17,970 nucleotides of DNA, taken from positions 1 to 17,970 of the forward strand of contig CAMVLN010000014.1 of NCBI GenBank assembly GCA_947168325.1. Reading direction: 5' to 3'. Position numbers and translations under genes: made by a program. The notes beneath the pieces were generated by a model. The model worked only from the letters and a program-made list of their open reading frames with translations. It did no database searches and was not told the origin of the DNA. Below, one piece after another: positions 6,416 through 13,952 of this stretch; positions within the stretch are counted from its first letter, which is position 1, and each line of letters starts with the position of its first letter. The stretch comes from an uncultured Elusimicrobia bacterium. GTDB taxonomy: Bacteria > Elusimicrobiota > Endomicrobiia > Endomicrobiales > Endomicrobiaceae.

Positions 6416-7459
6416 GTGTCTGGAAAAGTTTATTTTTTATCTTGGAATCAAAAAAATGAGTTTTATAATTTTTTAAAATTTGCTAGAGCTTTTGACCACA
6501 TAAAAGCTAGGCAATTTGTAGCTATAAAATTGCATTTTGGTGAAGAAGGAAATCATGGTTATGTAAAACCAGAATATGCAAAAGTTTTAGCCGATATTGC
6601 AAAAGAAAAAACAGCATTCCCATATCTAACAGATGCCAGCACAATTTATATTGGTAAAAGATCAGATGCTTATCATCATTTATTACTTGCGAATAAACAT
6701 GGTTTTACAATAGAAAATTGTGGTTGTCCAGTAATAATTTCTGATGGACTAAGAGGTAATGCTGCACAAGAAGTAGAAATTAATAAAAAACATTTTAAAA
6801 CAGTTTCTATAGCAAGAGACATTTATTATACCGATTCTTTTATATTCTTAAACCATTTTAAAGGGCATGAAGTTGCAGGTTTTGGTGGAGCTTTAAAAAA
6901 TATAGGTATGGGATGTGGAAGCAAAGCAGGCAAGTATGCCATGCATCACAACACTACCCCTGAAATTAATATAAAAAATTGTATAGGATGTAGCAGTTGT
7001 GTAAAATGGTGCCCACCAAAAGCTTTAGAAGTTGTAAACAAGAAAATAAAATTTAATAAAGAAAAATGTATAGGTTGTGGAGAATGTACAATAAGCTGTC
7101 CTAAAAAAGTGTTTGAACTTACTTGGAACGATAGTTTGAAAAATGTTCAAGAAAAAATTGTAGAAGTTTGTTATGGTGTATTAAAAAATAAAAAGAGTTT
7201 TAGTATAAGTTTTCTAAATCATATTACAAAATTTTGTGACTGTAATACAAGAAAAGATAAAGTTTTGTTAGATGATATAGGTATAGTAGCTGGAGCGGAC
7301 CCTGTAGCAGTAGATCAAGCAAGTATAGATATTGTAAATAAAATTTATGGTAAAAACTTTATTAAAGAACTTTATCCAGATATAGACTATACAGTTCAAT
7401 TAGATTATGCACAAGAACTTGGTATTGGTTCTAGAGATTACGAGTTAGTAGAATATTAA
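6416..7459 (+). CDS. DUF362 protein with two [4Fe-4S] clusters
   Basis: The 347-residue protein matches the DUF362 family: an N-terminal domain with VAIKLHFGEEGN and the characteristic HFKGHEVAGFGGALKNIGMG block near 150-167, then a bacterial ferredoxin domain, then the DUF362 C-terminal part (AGADPVAVDQASIDI). The two clusters bind C189, C192, C195, C199 and C218, C221, C224, C228, both CX2CX2CX3CP. The domain predicts electron transfer, but the substrate and partner of this family are not established as far as I know. The start is GTG, chosen because AAGAGGT (6402-6408) sits seven bases upstream; the site overlaps the end of the preceding gene. It lies between two RNA-modification genes in an apparent operon. 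Confidence 0.85.
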   Translation: MSGKVYFLSWNQKNEFYNFLKFARAFDHIKARQFVAIKLHFGEEGNHGYVKPEYAKVLADIAKEKTAFPYLTDASTIYIGKRSDAYHHLLLANKHGFTIENCGCPVIISDGLRGNAAQEVEINKKHFKTVSIARDIYYTDSFIFLNHFKGHEVAGFGGALKNIGMGCGSKAGKYAMHHNTTPEINIKNCIGCSSCVKWCPPKALEVVNKKIKFNKEKCIGCGECTISCPKKVFELTWNDSLKNVQEKIVEVCYGVLKNKKSFSISFLNHITKFCDCNTRKDKVLLDDIGIVAGADPVAVDQASIDIVNKIYGKNFIKELYPDIDYTVQLDYAQELGIGSRDYELVEY

Positions 7460-7485
7460 AAATTAATTTATTGTGTGGACTTGAT

Positions 7486-8244
7486 ATGAGACAACCAAAC
7501 GGTCAAAACTTTTTAATAGACAAAAATATTGCATATAAAATTGTAGAAAGTAGCAATATATGCAAAGATGATTTAGTTATAGAAATTGGTCCAGGAAAAG
7601 CTGTGCTAACAGAAATTTTAAAAGATTATACCAACAATTTAATTGCTGTAGATATTGACTCTAATTTATCAACCGCACTACAGCAAAAATACAAATACAA
7701 TAAAAATATTAAAATTATCAACAAAGATTTTTTGAAGTTTGACTTACCTCAACAAAACTTTAAAATCGTATCTAATTTACCTTATAATGTAGGAACTGCC
7801 ATTGTTCAAAAATTTCTTCCAAACAAAAATTTTGTTTATGCAGTAATAATGTTACAAAAAGATGTTATTAATAGACTTATTAGCAAAGAAGGAACCAAAG
7901 ATTATGGGTATATTTCTTTATTTAGACAATATTATTCAAGTGCAGAATTTTTGTTTGATGTTCCACCGGGATGTTTCAAACCTAAACCTAAAGTTATGTC
8001 GGCAGTAGCAAAATTTACAAATAAATTACCACAAGAACCAAATCTAAATTTTTTCCCTTTAATAAAACATTGTTTTACTATGAGAAGGAAAACTATATTA
8101 AACTGTTTATCAATATTTCTAAAAATTGATAAAACTAAAACAACACAAATTTTAAATGATAATAACATTGATATAATGTTAAGACCAGATAAACTTACAC
8201 TTTGCCAATTTACAAAACTATCAGAATATTTAATTGACTTATAA
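7486..8244 (+). CDS. rsmA: 16S rRNA dimethyladenosine transferase
   Basis: RsmA (KsgA) dimethylates two adjacent adenosines in helix 45 of 16S rRNA (A1518/A1519, E. coli numbering) late in 30S assembly. From the ATG at 7486 it has 252 residues, within the family range. It shows the N-terminal NGQNFLIDKNIA, SAM-binding motif I VIEIGPGKA (31-39), the acidic end of strand 2 (VDID, 55-58), and the adenosine-binding NLPYNV (97-102). The frame also opens upstream at TTG 7471, but that codon has no ribosome site, while TGTGGA precedes the ATG and the family's usual N-terminus begins there. It is 26 bases after the DUF362 gene, suggesting one transcript. The C-terminal helical domain is short but complete. 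Confidence 0.93.
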   Translation: MRQPNGQNFLIDKNIAYKIVESSNICKDDLVIEIGPGKAVLTEILKDYTNNLIAVDIDSNLSTALQQKYKYNKNIKIINKDFLKFDLPQQNFKIVSNLPYNVGTAIVQKFLPNKNFVYAVIMLQKDVINRLISKEGTKDYGYISLFRQYYSSAEFLFDVPPGCFKPKPKVMSAVAKFTNKLPQEPNLNFFPLIKHCFTMRRKTILNCLSIFLKIDKTKTTQILNDNNIDIMLRPDKLTLCQFTKLSEYLIDL

Positions 8245-8489
8245 GTTTTATTGATTGTATGTTTTGCACAAATACAATATCTCTTATTAATTAATTTAAG
8301 AATTACAACAAAATACACAAATTTATTAAGCATAAATTCATTTATCAGCTATAATCTTATCTATATCTTTTAATCTAAATTTTGTTGTTTATATATATAT
8401 AATGTCAGAAAAAATTTTTACCTTTGCCACTTTTTCTATAAATAGTATTATTGTTGTTATCGTTTTTGTACATCTATATTTATTAGATA
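8245..8489. other. 245-base spacer between convergent rsmA and tyrS
   Basis: I see no gene and no GC-rich RNA-like element. An imperfect hairpin (seven pairs including a G-U, around ATCTA 8471-8475 and TAGAT 8483-8488) lies near the tyrS stop and an AGAAAAA/TTTTTCT pair spans about 8407-8440; neither is followed by a clear T-run on the relevant strand, so a terminator is not established. Confidence 0.4.
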
Positions 8490-9650
8490 TCATTTAATAA
8501 TTTTTTTAAATTTCCTCTTTCCTACCTGTAAAATTGTTCCGTCTTTTATTTCAATTTCAGTATCTGTTGTCACTTTCTCGTTATTAACTTTTGCTCCACC
8601 CTGTTCTATAAGTCTTCTAGCTTCATTTTTGCTTGCAACCATTTTAGATATAAACAAAAGTTGAGATAATTTTATTTTATTTTTGTCACATTTATATTCT
8701 TCAATTTCTGTTGGCAAATCTTTGTCAGCAAAAATTTTATTAAATTCATCTTTTGCAGTTTGAGCTTCTTCTTTTCCCCAATATCTTTCAACAATTATCA
8801 CACCTAGTTTCATTTTTGCTTCTTTTGGATGCATCTGTTTAATTTCTTCTAAATTTTCTTGAGTTAAAAGTTCATAATATACCATCATCAAATCATCTGA
8901 TATAGACATTATTTTTCCAAACATATCCTGTGGTTTATCGTTTAAAGCAATATAATTTTTGTAAGATTTTGACATTTTTTTTACACCATCAGTTCCTACA
9001 AGTAGCGGCATAGTTATTACAACTTGTGGTTCTTGACCAGCATCTCTTTGCATATCTCTACCTAAAAGAAGATTAAATTTTTGGTCGTTACCCCCAAGCT
9101 CTACATCTGCTTGTAATGCAACAGAATCATAAGCCTGAAGCAAAGGATACATAAATTCAACAATACTTATAGGAATATCAGCTTTAAATCTTTTTTCAAA
9201 ATCGTCTCTAACAAGCATTTGTGCAACAGTATGTTTTGAAGCAAGTTTTAAAAGTCCCTCAATACCAAGTTTATTCAACCATTTACTATTGAAAACAACT
9301 TCTGTTTTATCTTTATCTAAAATTTTAAAAACTTGATCTTGATAAGTTTTTATATTTGCCATTATTTGCTCTTCTGTCATCATAGGTCTTGTTGCTGACC
9401 TTCCTGAAGGATCTCCAATTCTTGCTGTAAAATCTCCAATTAAAAAAACTATAGTGTGTCCTAAATCTTGAAAAGTTTTTAGTTTATTAATTATCACACT
9501 ATGTCCTAAATGTAAATCTGGTGCGGTTGGATCAACTCCTAATTTTATTCTTAATTTTTTTCCGGAGTTTAATTTTTTAACTAATTCTTCTTCTGAAATA
9601 ATTTCGTTTGTTCCTCTTCTAATTTGTGAAAGTGCATCTATCTGTGACAT
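8490..9650 (-). CDS. tyrS: Tyrosyl-tRNA synthetase
   Basis: This cytosolic class I synthetase charges tRNA-Tyr. The 386 residues hold the Rossmann core with the HIGH-equivalent HLGH (47-50), the tyrosine-pocket segment LGGNDQKFN (185-193), the KMSKS loop (225-229) and a C-terminal S4 RNA-binding domain over roughly residues 325-386 (LLFISKMVASKNEARRLIEQGGAKVNN region). A short spacing between HIGH and KMSKS and the ending in S4 fit the second bacterial TyrS type. The ATG is preceded by GAGGT at good spacing. It starts 21 bases after the stop of the truncated methyltransferase gene and is convergent with rsmA. No T-box leader can fit in the 21-base gap. Confidence 0.96.
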   Translation of the reverse strand: MSQIDALSQIRRGTNEIISEEELVKKLNSGKKLRIKLGVDPTAPDLHLGHSVIINKLKTFQDLGHTIVFLIGDFTARIGDPSGRSATRPMMTEEQIMANIKTYQDQVFKILDKDKTEVVFNSKWLNKLGIEGLLKLASKHTVAQMLVRDDFEKRFKADIPISIVEFMYPLLQAYDSVALQADVELGGNDQKFNLLLGRDMQRDAGQEPQVVITMPLLVGTDGVKKMSKSYKNYIALNDKPQDMFGKIMSISDDLMMVYYELLTQENLEEIKQMHPKEAKMKLGVIIVERYWGKEEAQTAKDEFNKIFADKDLPTEIEEYKCDKNKIKLSQLLFISKMVASKNEARRLIEQGGAKVNNEKVTTDTEIEIKDGTILQVGKRKFKKIIK

Positions 9651-9671
9651 ATTTACCTCGTTATATTTTAT

Positions 9672-10253
9672 TTATAAAGCTATTATTAAAACTTCTTTTG
9701 TATTATTATTACTTAAAGCATATTTATAATCTATTGTTTTAACTTCAATTTTATTTTTATACATTTTTAAAATATTTATTAATTCATCAATAGTTGGTAT
9801 ACCATTTTCTCTATAAGAAACAACTAATATTGATTTTTTATATTCATTTGAAATTTTAAAAATATTGGTTATAACAACATCTAACCACTTGTTTTCATCT
9901 TGAGTAAAATAAATATCTTTAAAATTATCTTGTATAAAGGTAGGATATTTTATTGAAAAATTAGTTGAATTTTTTATCAATGCAGTTGCAATATAACTAT
10001 TAAATTTTAATATATCATTATAAAAAACTTGTTTTCCTTGTTTTTTAAACGAATAGCTTACACAACCTGTTCCACCAAAAGCATCTAACACTGTTTCAAA
10101 TTTTAAATGTCTAGTATTATAATTTATCCAATCAACAAGTTTATATTTACTGCCCTGGTATCTTGTAGAAGGGGAATATGTTTTTTGATATTCAAAATCT
10201 AAATTATTAAATAAAGAATCTTTATAATCTTTTTGAATTATACTATTTAACAT
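9672..10253 (-). pseudogene. D12-class DNA adenine methyltransferase lacking motif IV
   Basis: The 193-residue frame starts like a D12-class N6-adenine DNA methyltransferase: the FxGxK-like RYQGSK (31-36), SAM-binding VLDAFGGTG (55-63), and YNDI (78-81). It ends like one: SILVVSYRENGIPTIDELINI (141-161) and the closing NTKEVLII strand. The middle, which should carry the catalytic DPPY (motif IV), is absent; residues about 125-140 (DVVITNIFKISNEYKK) join the two ends directly. Family members of this type are normally about 300-400 residues, so something like 130-200 codons appear deleted in frame. No restriction gene is nearby. The ATG has AGGA nine bases upstream, and the gene is 21 bases before tyrS. 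It may be a decayed gene or a retained SAM/DNA-binding remnant; methylation activity is unlikely. Confidence 0.7.
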
Positions 10254-10352
10254 TTTTTATGTTCCTATAGCAAAATATTATGAAAAAATATTTTTTACCT
10301 TAATAAAGCCTTTTTAAAACATTACACATAGTATATATTTAATTTATATTTT

Positions 10353-11318
10353 TTAAATTGAAATTCTTTGTATTAATTTATACATTTCAACATCAAACTC
10401 AATTTGTTTACCACAAACTTCTTCAAAAGGTGTAGCTACAATTTTTCCTTTTTGAAAACCTACAAAAAAACCAGTTTGTTCTTCTTTCAATAATTTTGTT
10501 GCATAAGAACCAAAAGCTGAAGCTAATATTCTTTCTCTTGCTGTTGGAATTCCTCCCCTTTGAATATATCCTAAATTGCTGACTCTAACCTCAAGTCCTG
10601 TTTTTTCTTCTATTTGCTTCCCAAATTCAAAAGAGCTACCACAACCTTCTGCATAAGCAACTATAAGAGATTTTTTACCAGTATTACTTGCTCTTCTAAA
10701 ATTGTCGCACAATTCTTCCATGTTTGGTTTAACTTCTGGAACGATTATAACTTCTGCTCCAGCAGCAATGCCTACTGCAAGTGTTAAAAAACCGTGATGC
10801 CTACCCATAATTTCTACAACAAATATTCTATCATGGCTTTTTGCAGTATCTCTTATCTTATCTATTGCATCAACTGCAGTGTTAAGAGCTGTATCATAAC
10901 CAATACATTCTTCTGTTCCATAAATATCATTATCAATTGTTGCAGGAAGATTTATAACTTTTATACCTTCTTTATATAAAGCATTACCAGCAGCAAGTGA
11001 ACCATCTCCACCGATAATTACAAGACTATCAATATTTAAATCACTTAAAATTTTTATAGCTTTTTTTCTACCAACTTCAGTTTTAAGTTCAGGGCACCTT
11101 CCAGTTCTTAAAATAGTTCCACCAAGATTTATTATTCCACTAACACTTCTTGCATCCATATTTACATAATCACCATCTAGTAGACCACCAAATGCTCTTT
11201 TAAAACCCACAATTTCAAAACCATGAAATATTCCTGTTCTTACAACAGCTCTCACAGCAGCATTCATTCCTGGTGCATCACCACCAGCAGTAATTATTCC
11301 TATTCTTCTTTTTGCCAT
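10353..11318 (-). CDS. pfkA: 6-phosphofructokinase
   Basis: Pfk phosphorylates fructose 6-phosphate to the 1,6-bisphosphate, the committed step of glycolysis. From the ATG at 11318 it has 321 residues, normal for bacterial PfkA. Motifs are TAGGDAPGMNAAVR (10-23), IGGDGS (102-107), PATIDND (125-131) with catalytic Asp129, and MGRHHG. Gly106 matches the Gly of ATP-dependent enzymes (pyrophosphate enzymes have Asp). Ala126 stands where ATP enzymes usually have Gly and pyrophosphate enzymes Lys, so ATP is the better guess. An in-frame GTG at 11336 is rejected because it overlaps the perfect Shine-Dalgarno AGGAGG (complement of 11328-11333), which is nine bases from the ATG. The truncated methyltransferase gene follows after 99 bases. 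Confidence 0.95.
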   Translation of the reverse strand: MAKRRIGIITAGGDAPGMNAAVRAVVRTGIFHGFEIVGFKRAFGGLLDGDYVNMDARSVSGIINLGGTILRTGRCPELKTEVGRKKAIKILSDLNIDSLVIIGGDGSLAAGNALYKEGIKVINLPATIDNDIYGTEECIGYDTALNTAVDAIDKIRDTAKSHDRIFVVEIMGRHHGFLTLAVGIAAGAEVIIVPEVKPNMEELCDNFRRASNTGKKSLIVAYAEGCGSSFEFGKQIEEKTGLEVRVSNLGYIQRGGIPTARERILASAFGSYATKLLKEEQTGFFVGFQKGKIVATPFEEVCGKQIEFDVEMYKLIQRISI

Positions 11319-11327
11319 ATAACGAAA

Positions 11328-11333
11328 CCTCCT
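11328..11333 (-). promoter_or_regulatory. Consensus ribosome-binding site of pfkA
   Basis: A perfect AGGAGG on the minus strand ends nine bases before the ATG at 11318. It decides the start: the alternative GTG at 11336 would place the first codons inside the site. It is the strongest such site in the window, fitting a highly expressed glycolytic gene. Confidence 0.8.
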
Positions 11334-11336
11334 CAC

Positions 11337-11539
11337 ATAAAACTAATACACTTATTTTACTCTATAAAGTTAGAATTTACTATATCATAAAAAACAAAAG
11401 AAAATTGCTAATTTATATAAAACCTAATAACTACTATATATACTATTGAAATGACTGAAATAATAATATTCTGTTGATTTTTAAGATGACAATTTAATTT
11501 ATGGACAAGATTTTTAGAATTATTTAAAAACTTTTCACT
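11337..11539. other. Spacer between pfkA and the tRNA gene
   Basis: This spacer and the 136 bases on the other side of the tRNA make a 413-base stretch without protein genes. The pfkA promoter must lie here, but several overlapping AT-rich hexamers prevent a firm call. Downstream of the tRNA an AT-only hairpin (TTTTTAG and TTAAAAA arms, about 11510-11532) could end its transcript. No further gene is visible. Confidence 0.4.
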
Positions 11540-11613
11540 CGCCCTGAAGAGGAGTTGAACCTCCAACCTTATCCTTAGGACGGATCTGCTCTATCCATTT
11601 GAGCTATCAGGGC
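11540..11613 (-). tRNA. tRNA-Arg (anticodon CCU)
   Basis: The 74-base gene folds into a cloverleaf on the minus strand. The acceptor stem is GCCCTGA with TCAGGGC and discriminator G. The D arm is GCTC/GAGC with loop AAATGGATA. The anticodon loop GTCCTAA gives CCU, reading AGG arginine codons. The T arm is GGAGG/CCTCT with loop TTCAACT, including one G-U pair. The anticodon stem GATCC/GGATA has four pairs and a G-A mismatch at position 27-43. The variable loop is AGGTT. The 3' CCA is not encoded and must be added. It stands alone between pfkA and apt. Confidence 0.93.
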
Positions 11614-11635
11614 AATTAATCAAATATGTCAAAAC

Positions 11636-11647
11636 TACATATATGTA
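11636..11647. repeat. 12-base perfect palindrome upstream of the tRNA
   Basis: TACATATATGTA is a perfect palindrome 23 bases before the tRNA 5' end. It lies where a promoter or operator would be, but it is AT-rich enough to be chance. Confidence 0.25.
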
Positions 11648-11731
11648 TAGAAACTACACACAAAAAATCTCTTTATAGCACCTATCTACCATACACTTCC
11701 TTTTTCATATATCCATTTCAAAAATATCAAG

Positions 11732-11748
11732 ATTTTGCTTTGCAAAAT
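11732..11748 (-). terminator. Possible weak intrinsic terminator of apt
   Basis: Immediately after the apt stop, the minus strand reads ATTTTGC-AAA-GCAAAAT, a perfect seven-pair stem with a three-base loop, followed by CTTGATATTTTTG. The stem has only two G-C pairs and the U-run is interrupted, so termination efficiency is doubtful, but position and shape fit the end of the long minus-strand operon. Confidence 0.4.
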
Positions 11749-11749
11749 T

Positions 11750-12274
11750 TCAGTATTGTACTATAGAAGTATATGGGACATCTTTAAGCCTTTCTCTCCC
11801 GTTTAAAAAAGTTAATTCTATAACAAAAGCACAACCCAATACATTACCTTTCAATTTTTTTACTAACTCTATTGCTGCACTAACCGTTCCACCAGTAGCA
11901 AGTAAATCATCAACTATAAGAACATTATCTTTTTCGTTAATAGCATCAATATGTATTTCAATAGTTGTACTACCATACTCCAAATTATAACTTTTAGAAA
12001 TTGTTCTATAAGGTAATTTCCCTTTTTTCCTAATAGGAACAAAAGGAACTTTTAACATTTGTGCTAATGATATTGCAAAGATAAATCCTCTAGCCTCCAA
12101 ACCTACAACTTTTGTTATATTCTTACCTATATACTGTTTTGCCATAGAATCTATAACTTTGTTGTATACATTCATATCTAAAAGTAACGGTGTAATATCT
12201 TTAAATATTATTCCTTTTGATGGAAAATCCGGAATATCTCTTATTATTTTATTAACAATTTTCTCTATTTCCAT
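11750..12274 (-). CDS. apt: Adenine phosphoribosyltransferase
   Basis: Apt salvages adenine with PRPP to AMP in the cytosol. The 174-residue length is standard. It shows the N-terminal IPDFPSKGIIFKDITPLL (14-31), GLEARGF (58-64), the flexible-loop segment LPYRTISKSYNLEYG (87-101), and the PRPP-binding VDDLLATGGT (121-130) with the two acidic residues. The ATG is preceded by AGGGA. It is last in the minus-strand gene series, 98 bases after the sigma factor gene, a gap holding an inverted repeat, so it may be read through from the operon or have its own promoter. In many bacteria apt is next to relA; here it is near a DksA-like gene instead. Confidence 0.95.
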   Translation of the reverse strand: MEIEKIVNKIIRDIPDFPSKGIIFKDITPLLLDMNVYNKVIDSMAKQYIGKNITKVVGLEARGFIFAISLAQMLKVPFVPIRKKGKLPYRTISKSYNLEYGSTTIEIHIDAINEKDNVLIVDDLLATGGTVSAAIELVKKLKGNVLGCAFVIELTFLNGRERLKDVPYTSIVQY

Positions 12275-12326
12275 ATTTTTCCCTATAATTTATTACCAAA
12301 ATCATTAGTTTGTCTTATATTTAACT

Positions 12327-12352
12327 GTATGTTCTAAAAATCAAAAACATAC
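12327..12352 (-). repeat. Inverted repeat between the sigma gene and apt
   Basis: GTATGTT (12327-12333) and AACATAC (12346-12352) form a perfect seven-pair stem with a 12-base loop. No U-run follows on the minus strand. A possible apt -35 (TTGATT, complement of 12340-12345) lies in the loop, so the element could be a processing hairpin or an operator. Confidence 0.3.
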
Positions 12353-12372
12353 TATTTTTCTATTTTAACAAT

Positions 12373-13185
12373 TCATTGTTTTAAAAATATAACTTTTAAT
12401 CTTTTAACAGCTCTTAATTCTATTTGTCTTACCCTTTCTCTAGATAAATTAAATTTTTTACCTATTTCACTTAAAGAACATACAGGCCTATTATCTATGC
12501 CAAATCTCATCCGTAAAATTTCAGCTTCCCTTTCTGGTAACAGATTTATTGCCTTTTGAATACTTTGTGAATCTCTTACAATTTCTGCAATTGTTTCAGG
12601 AGTTTTTGTAATATCGTCTTTTATGTTATCTTTTTTTAATGTATCTAAATCGTCACTTACAGTTACATCTAAAGATGATATCTGTTCTAAAGAACAAATT
12701 ATAAAATTAATTTCTTCAGCTTTTTCACTAGTGATATTAAGTTCTTTTGCTATTTCTTTCACTGTCGGCTCTTTATTTATTTTTGCCATCAAAATATTTT
12801 TAGTTTTTTTCCACTTGTTTATCATATCATATATATAAGATGGAAGCCTTATTGTCTTTGAATTATATTCTATAGATTTTCTAATGAACTGCTCTATCCA
12901 ATATGTAGCATAAGTTGAAAATTTAATATCTTTTTTAGGTTCAAATTTTTCAACAGCCTTCATTAAACCGATATTACCATCAGAGATTAAATCCACTAAA
13001 TCTACACCTCTTTTAGTAAATCTTTTTGCTATAGGAACTACTAAACAATAATTCAATTCTACCAATCTTTTTATTGCTTTTTGATTTCCTTTTTTAGCTT
13101 CTATCCAAAATTCTTTTATCTCTTCTTCTGTTGCTGGCTTAATATTTTTTAAATCTTTAAAATACGATTGTAACAAATCTAACAT
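12373..13185 (-). CDS. RNA polymerase sigma-70 family factor, RpoS/group 2-like
   Basis: A 270-residue sigma factor directing RNA polymerase to promoters. Regions in order: 1.2 at about 1-40, 2.1-2.2 with DLISDGNIGLMKAVEKFEP (65-83), 2.3-2.4 with FSTYATYWIEQFI (89-101), region 3 from TIRLPSYI (111-118) through a helix-turn-helix near 141-160, and region 4 with LPEREAEILRMRFGI (216-230) and LSEIGKKFNLSRERVRQI (238-255). It lacks the long N-terminus of housekeeping RpoD, so it is more like a group 2 (RpoS-type) or short primary-like factor. In region 2.4 the usual Trp-Ile-Arg-Gln reads Trp-Ile-Glu-Gln (Glu98), a charge reversal. The start is ATG, 15 bases after panD, with only a weak AAGAG ahead, so coupling is likely. 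No anti-sigma gene is adjacent. Confidence 0.9.
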   Translation of the reverse strand: MLDLLQSYFKDLKNIKPATEEEIKEFWIEAKKGNQKAIKRLVELNYCLVVPIAKRFTKRGVDLVDLISDGNIGLMKAVEKFEPKKDIKFSTYATYWIEQFIRKSIEYNSKTIRLPSYIYDMINKWKKTKNILMAKINKEPTVKEIAKELNITSEKAEEINFIICSLEQISSLDVTVSDDLDTLKKDNIKDDITKTPETIAEIVRDSQSIQKAINLLPEREAEILRMRFGIDNRPVCSLSEIGKKFNLSRERVRQIELRAVKRLKVIFLKQ

Positions 13186-13200
13186 TTAAAAACTCTTCAA

Positions 13201-13542
13201 CTATAATTGTTTTATACACTTATTATTTTTATCTACAAAAATAAATCTTGCTTTTACAGGTCTATCAGATAATTCAAAACCCATGATAATAACAATTTCA
13301 CCTTTTTTTATAAGATGTGCAGCTGCACCATTCATACAAACCGTTCCAGATCCTGCTTTTCCAGGAATAACATAAGTTTCAAGTCTAGCTCCGGAAGTGT
13401 TACTTACAACTAATACCTTCTCCCCAATCCACAATCCAGCTTTGTCTATTAAATCTGAATCTATAGTTATGCTGCCTTGATATTCTAAATTGGCTTCTGT
13501 AACAGTAGCTTTAAATATTTTTGAACTTAAAACAAATCTCAT
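13201..13542 (-). CDS. panD: Aspartate 1-decarboxylase
   Basis: PanD decarboxylates aspartate to beta-alanine for pantothenate and coenzyme A. The 113-residue proenzyme cleaves itself between Gly23 and Ser24 (YQGSITID, 21-28), the new N-terminal Ser becoming the pyruvoyl group; this site, the early Lys8, the IGEKVLVVS strand and the GAAAHLIKKGEIVIIMGF block are all present. The ATG is the only in-frame start, because an in-frame TGA lies just upstream; the GTGAGG site is farther than usual, so coupling to the dksA-like gene 35 bases upstream is likely. No other pantothenate genes (panB, panC) are in the window. Confidence 0.95.
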   Translation of the reverse strand: MRFVLSSKIFKATVTEANLEYQGSITIDSDLIDKAGLWIGEKVLVVSNTSGARLETYVIPGKAGSGTVCMNGAAAHLIKKGEIVIIMGFELSDRPVKARFIFVDKNNKCIKQL

Positions 13543-13577
13543 TTTTATTCATTAGCCTCACATTATAAGTATTATAT

Positions 13578-13925
13578 CTATTTTAAATTTTTTTCTGCTT
13601 CTTCTTGACATTCTTTGCAGTATCTCACCCAAGGTAAAGCATCTAGTCTTGCTTGAGGAATTTCTTTTTCACAACTTTCACAAGAACCAAAAACTCCTTT
13701 TTCTATTTTTGCTAAAGCATTGTCTATATCTTGCATAATTCGTTTATCTATACTACCTAACTCAAATTGCATTTCTCTTTCAGCACTTTGTGTAGCTGTA
13801 TCTATTTCGTCCCCACCGGTTTCAATTTCTATTTCATCAACTTTTTTTGAATTAAGTTTGTTTGTTATAGATGCTTTTTTTTGTGTTAATGCCTTTTTGA
13901 ATTTTGCTAATAATTTTTTGTTCAT
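13578..13925 (-). CDS. DksA/TraR family transcription factor
   Basis: A 115-residue DksA-like protein of the type that binds in the RNA polymerase secondary channel and modulates promoters, with ppGpp in the best-known cases. The N-terminal two thirds is a predicted coiled coil; at its tip DEIDTA (39-44) matches the functional DxxDxA motif of true DksA. The C-terminal zinc finger uses C82, C85, C103 and C106 (CX2C-X17-CX2C). Tip plus four Cys supports DksA function rather than a tip-less TraR relative. It lies 27 bases after the decarboxylase gene and 35 before panD. A GGGGG run about eight bases before the ATG may serve as ribosome site. Confidence 0.88.
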   Translation of the reverse strand: MNKKLLAKFKKALTQKKASITNKLNSKKVDEIEIETGGDEIDTATQSAEREMQFELGSIDKRIMQDIDNALAKIEKGVFGSCESCEKEIPQARLDALPWVRYCKECQEEAEKNLK

Positions 13926-13952
13926 AATGTATAGCCCCCATCTAAAATAATT

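Noticed and set aside
7932..8333. Minus-strand open frame of 133 codons across the end of rsmA
   Set aside because: Two thirds overlaps rsmA on the other strand and the product shows no motif; it is a shadow frame.
11614..11631. TTGACA on the minus strand just upstream of the tRNA as its -35 box
   Set aside because: It ends about 13 bases from the tRNA 5' end, so the matching -10 would fall inside the tRNA gene.
13720..13950. Plus-strand frame opposite the dksA-like gene
   Set aside because: It is Ser/Phe-rich reverse-strand translation of a coiled-coil gene with no start signal.
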